Below, one piece after another: positions 63,351-64,000 of a stretch of DNA of 64,000 bases. Below the pieces are notes generated by a model. The model saw nothing but the letters and a program-made list of their open reading frames with translations, searched no databases and had not been told where the DNA came from. Position 1 is the stretch's first letter. Every line of letters begins with the position of its first letter. The stretch is taken from NCBI RefSeq assembly GCF_003605195.1, contig NZ_QYOS01000025.1, positions 682,001 through 746,000 of the forward strand. The letters run 5' to 3'. This DNA is from Aurantiacibacter odishensis. GTDB lineage: Bacteria > Pseudomonadota > Alphaproteobacteria > Sphingomonadales > Sphingomonadaceae. A program made the translations under genes and the position numbers.

Positions 63351-64000
63351 ATGGAATATCGCAACGAAATCCCCCTGGGCGATCAGTTTGCCGCTGCCAT
63401 GGACTGGTGGCGCGATGCGGGCGTGGATTACGAGTTTTCCGACGAGATCGTGGCACTCCTCGTGGACGAAACGGAAGCCGAAGATCCTCGTCCCGCCGCA
63501 CCGGCAAAAGTAGAGGCGGAAAAAAAGCCTCCCGAACCAAAGGTTAAGTCGGCAGACTTGCCGCGCGATCTTGCTGCGTTTCGTGACTGGTGGGTAGGCC
63601 CGGATAACCCCTTTGCCAACGGTCACGCCGCACGCGTCGCGCCCATCGGCAAGCAAGGCGCGCCGCTGATGGTGATAACTGCGATGCCGGAAGCCGAGGA
63701 CCGCGACAGCCTGCTGTCAGGCCCGCAGGGTCGCCTCGTCGGCAACGTGCTGCGCGCCATGGGCCTCGACCCGAACCTCGCCTATTTCGCCAGTGCGCTA
63801 CCGTGCCACACCACCCTGCCGGACTGGGACCAAATGGCGGCGGACGGCCTAGGCAGCGTGATTGCCCATCACGTCACGCTGGCAAAGCCGCAGCGCGTAC
63901 TGCTGCTAGGCAGCAAGATCCCGGCGGTGCTTGGTCACAACCCTGCGGCCCCGCCAGACTCCTTCTCGGCCTTTGCCGACACCCCTACCCTCGCAACATT
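63351..64000 (+). CDS. Uracil-DNA glycosylase family protein (partial, 5' end)
   Basis: 216 codons are visible and the frame is open at the window end. A short N-terminal domain (MEYRNEIPLGDQFAAAMDWW) is followed by an acidic-to-Lys-rich linker (about residues 46-70), then a UDG-fold core: APLMVITAMPEAEDRDSLLS, GRLVGNVLRAMGLDPNLAYF and RVLLLGSKIPAVLG. The four Cys of iron-sulfur UDGs are not seen in the visible part, so catalytic status is open. Divergent from the ETF-QO gene. Confidence 0.8.
   Translation, partial: MEYRNEIPLGDQFAAAMDWWRDAGVDYEFSDEIVALLVDETEAEDPRPAAPAKVEAEKKPPEPKVKSADLPRDLAAFRDWWVGPDNPFANGHAARVAPIGKQGAPLMVITAMPEAEDRDSLLSGPQGRLVGNVLRAMGLDPNLAYFASALPCHTTLPDWDQMAADGLGSVIAHHVTLAKPQRVLLLGSKIPAVLGHNPAAPPDSFSAFADTPTLAT

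Noticed and set aside
1-64000. CRISPR arrays, insertion sequences, prophage, tRNA and rRNA genes
   Set aside because: No regular direct-repeat array, transposase, integrase, phage structural gene or cloverleaf was recognised; the only clear tandem repeat is inside rne.

Overview
The window is high-GC DNA from a bacterial chromosome. It is dense with genes, many of them coupled by ATGA or GTGA overlaps, and GTG and TTG starts are common. Gene content and order point to an alphaproteobacterium of the Sphingomonadales, most likely Erythrobacteraceae; this is inferred from gene content, not from a database search. The evidence is a 14-subunit complex I operon, an amidase-PBP1A-prfB block divergent from rne, and an exosortase A (XrtA) exopolysaccharide cluster of the sphingomonad type. 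No tRNA, rRNA, CRISPR array, insertion sequence or prophage was found.

Layout. (1) 1-12336, minus: nuoABCDEFGHIJKLM, with nuoM cut by the window edge. Four tiny membrane-protein genes, not standard Nuo subunits, are embedded around nuoE; one of 49 codons is easily missed. (2) 12427-22796: a mixed housekeeping stretch with a beta-propeller-like lipoprotein, a thiolase, two tandem related small lipoproteins, an SH3 protein, amt, an NTF2-like protein, and a minus-strand run from a membrane-anchored HTH regulator to a lipoprotein-type methyltransferase, a flavin oxidoreductase and an alpha/beta hydrolase. (3) 22923-30789: prfB, PBP1A and a cell-wall amidase on the minus strand, divergent from rne, which has a long structured leader. 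(4) 30815-36757: small enzymes, sdhB without its partner subunits, a GFA-type protein and zapE. (5) 36754-55169: the exosortase A locus. (6) 55160-63266, minus: rRNA-type methyltransferase, NAD(P)HX repair enzyme, a lipoprotein, ilvD, N-formylglutamate amidohydrolase, ispE and ETF-quinone oxidoreductase. (7) 63351 to the end: the start of a uracil-DNA-glycosylase-like gene.

The exosortase A locus has two parts. The first (36754-49489, minus) is an exopolysaccharide and protein-sorting machine: export lipoprotein, chain-length protein, tyrosine kinase, outer-membrane protein, ATPase, deacetylase, FemAB-like transferase, glycosyltransferase, XrtA-EpsI fusion and amidotransferase. The second (49682-55169) is a small biosynthetic module. 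On the minus strand it has an AMP-forming acyl ligase and a PLP decarboxylase. Diverging on the plus strand are a second FemAB/GNAT-like transferase, an acyl carrier protein and two alpha/beta hydrolases. These enzymes could activate an acid or amino acid, tether it, decarboxylate it and transfer it, but the product is unknown to me. This module is the best candidate here for an undescribed system. No PEP-CTERM substrate is in the window.

The only gene-free stretch over 300 bases is the rne leader (27587-28065).
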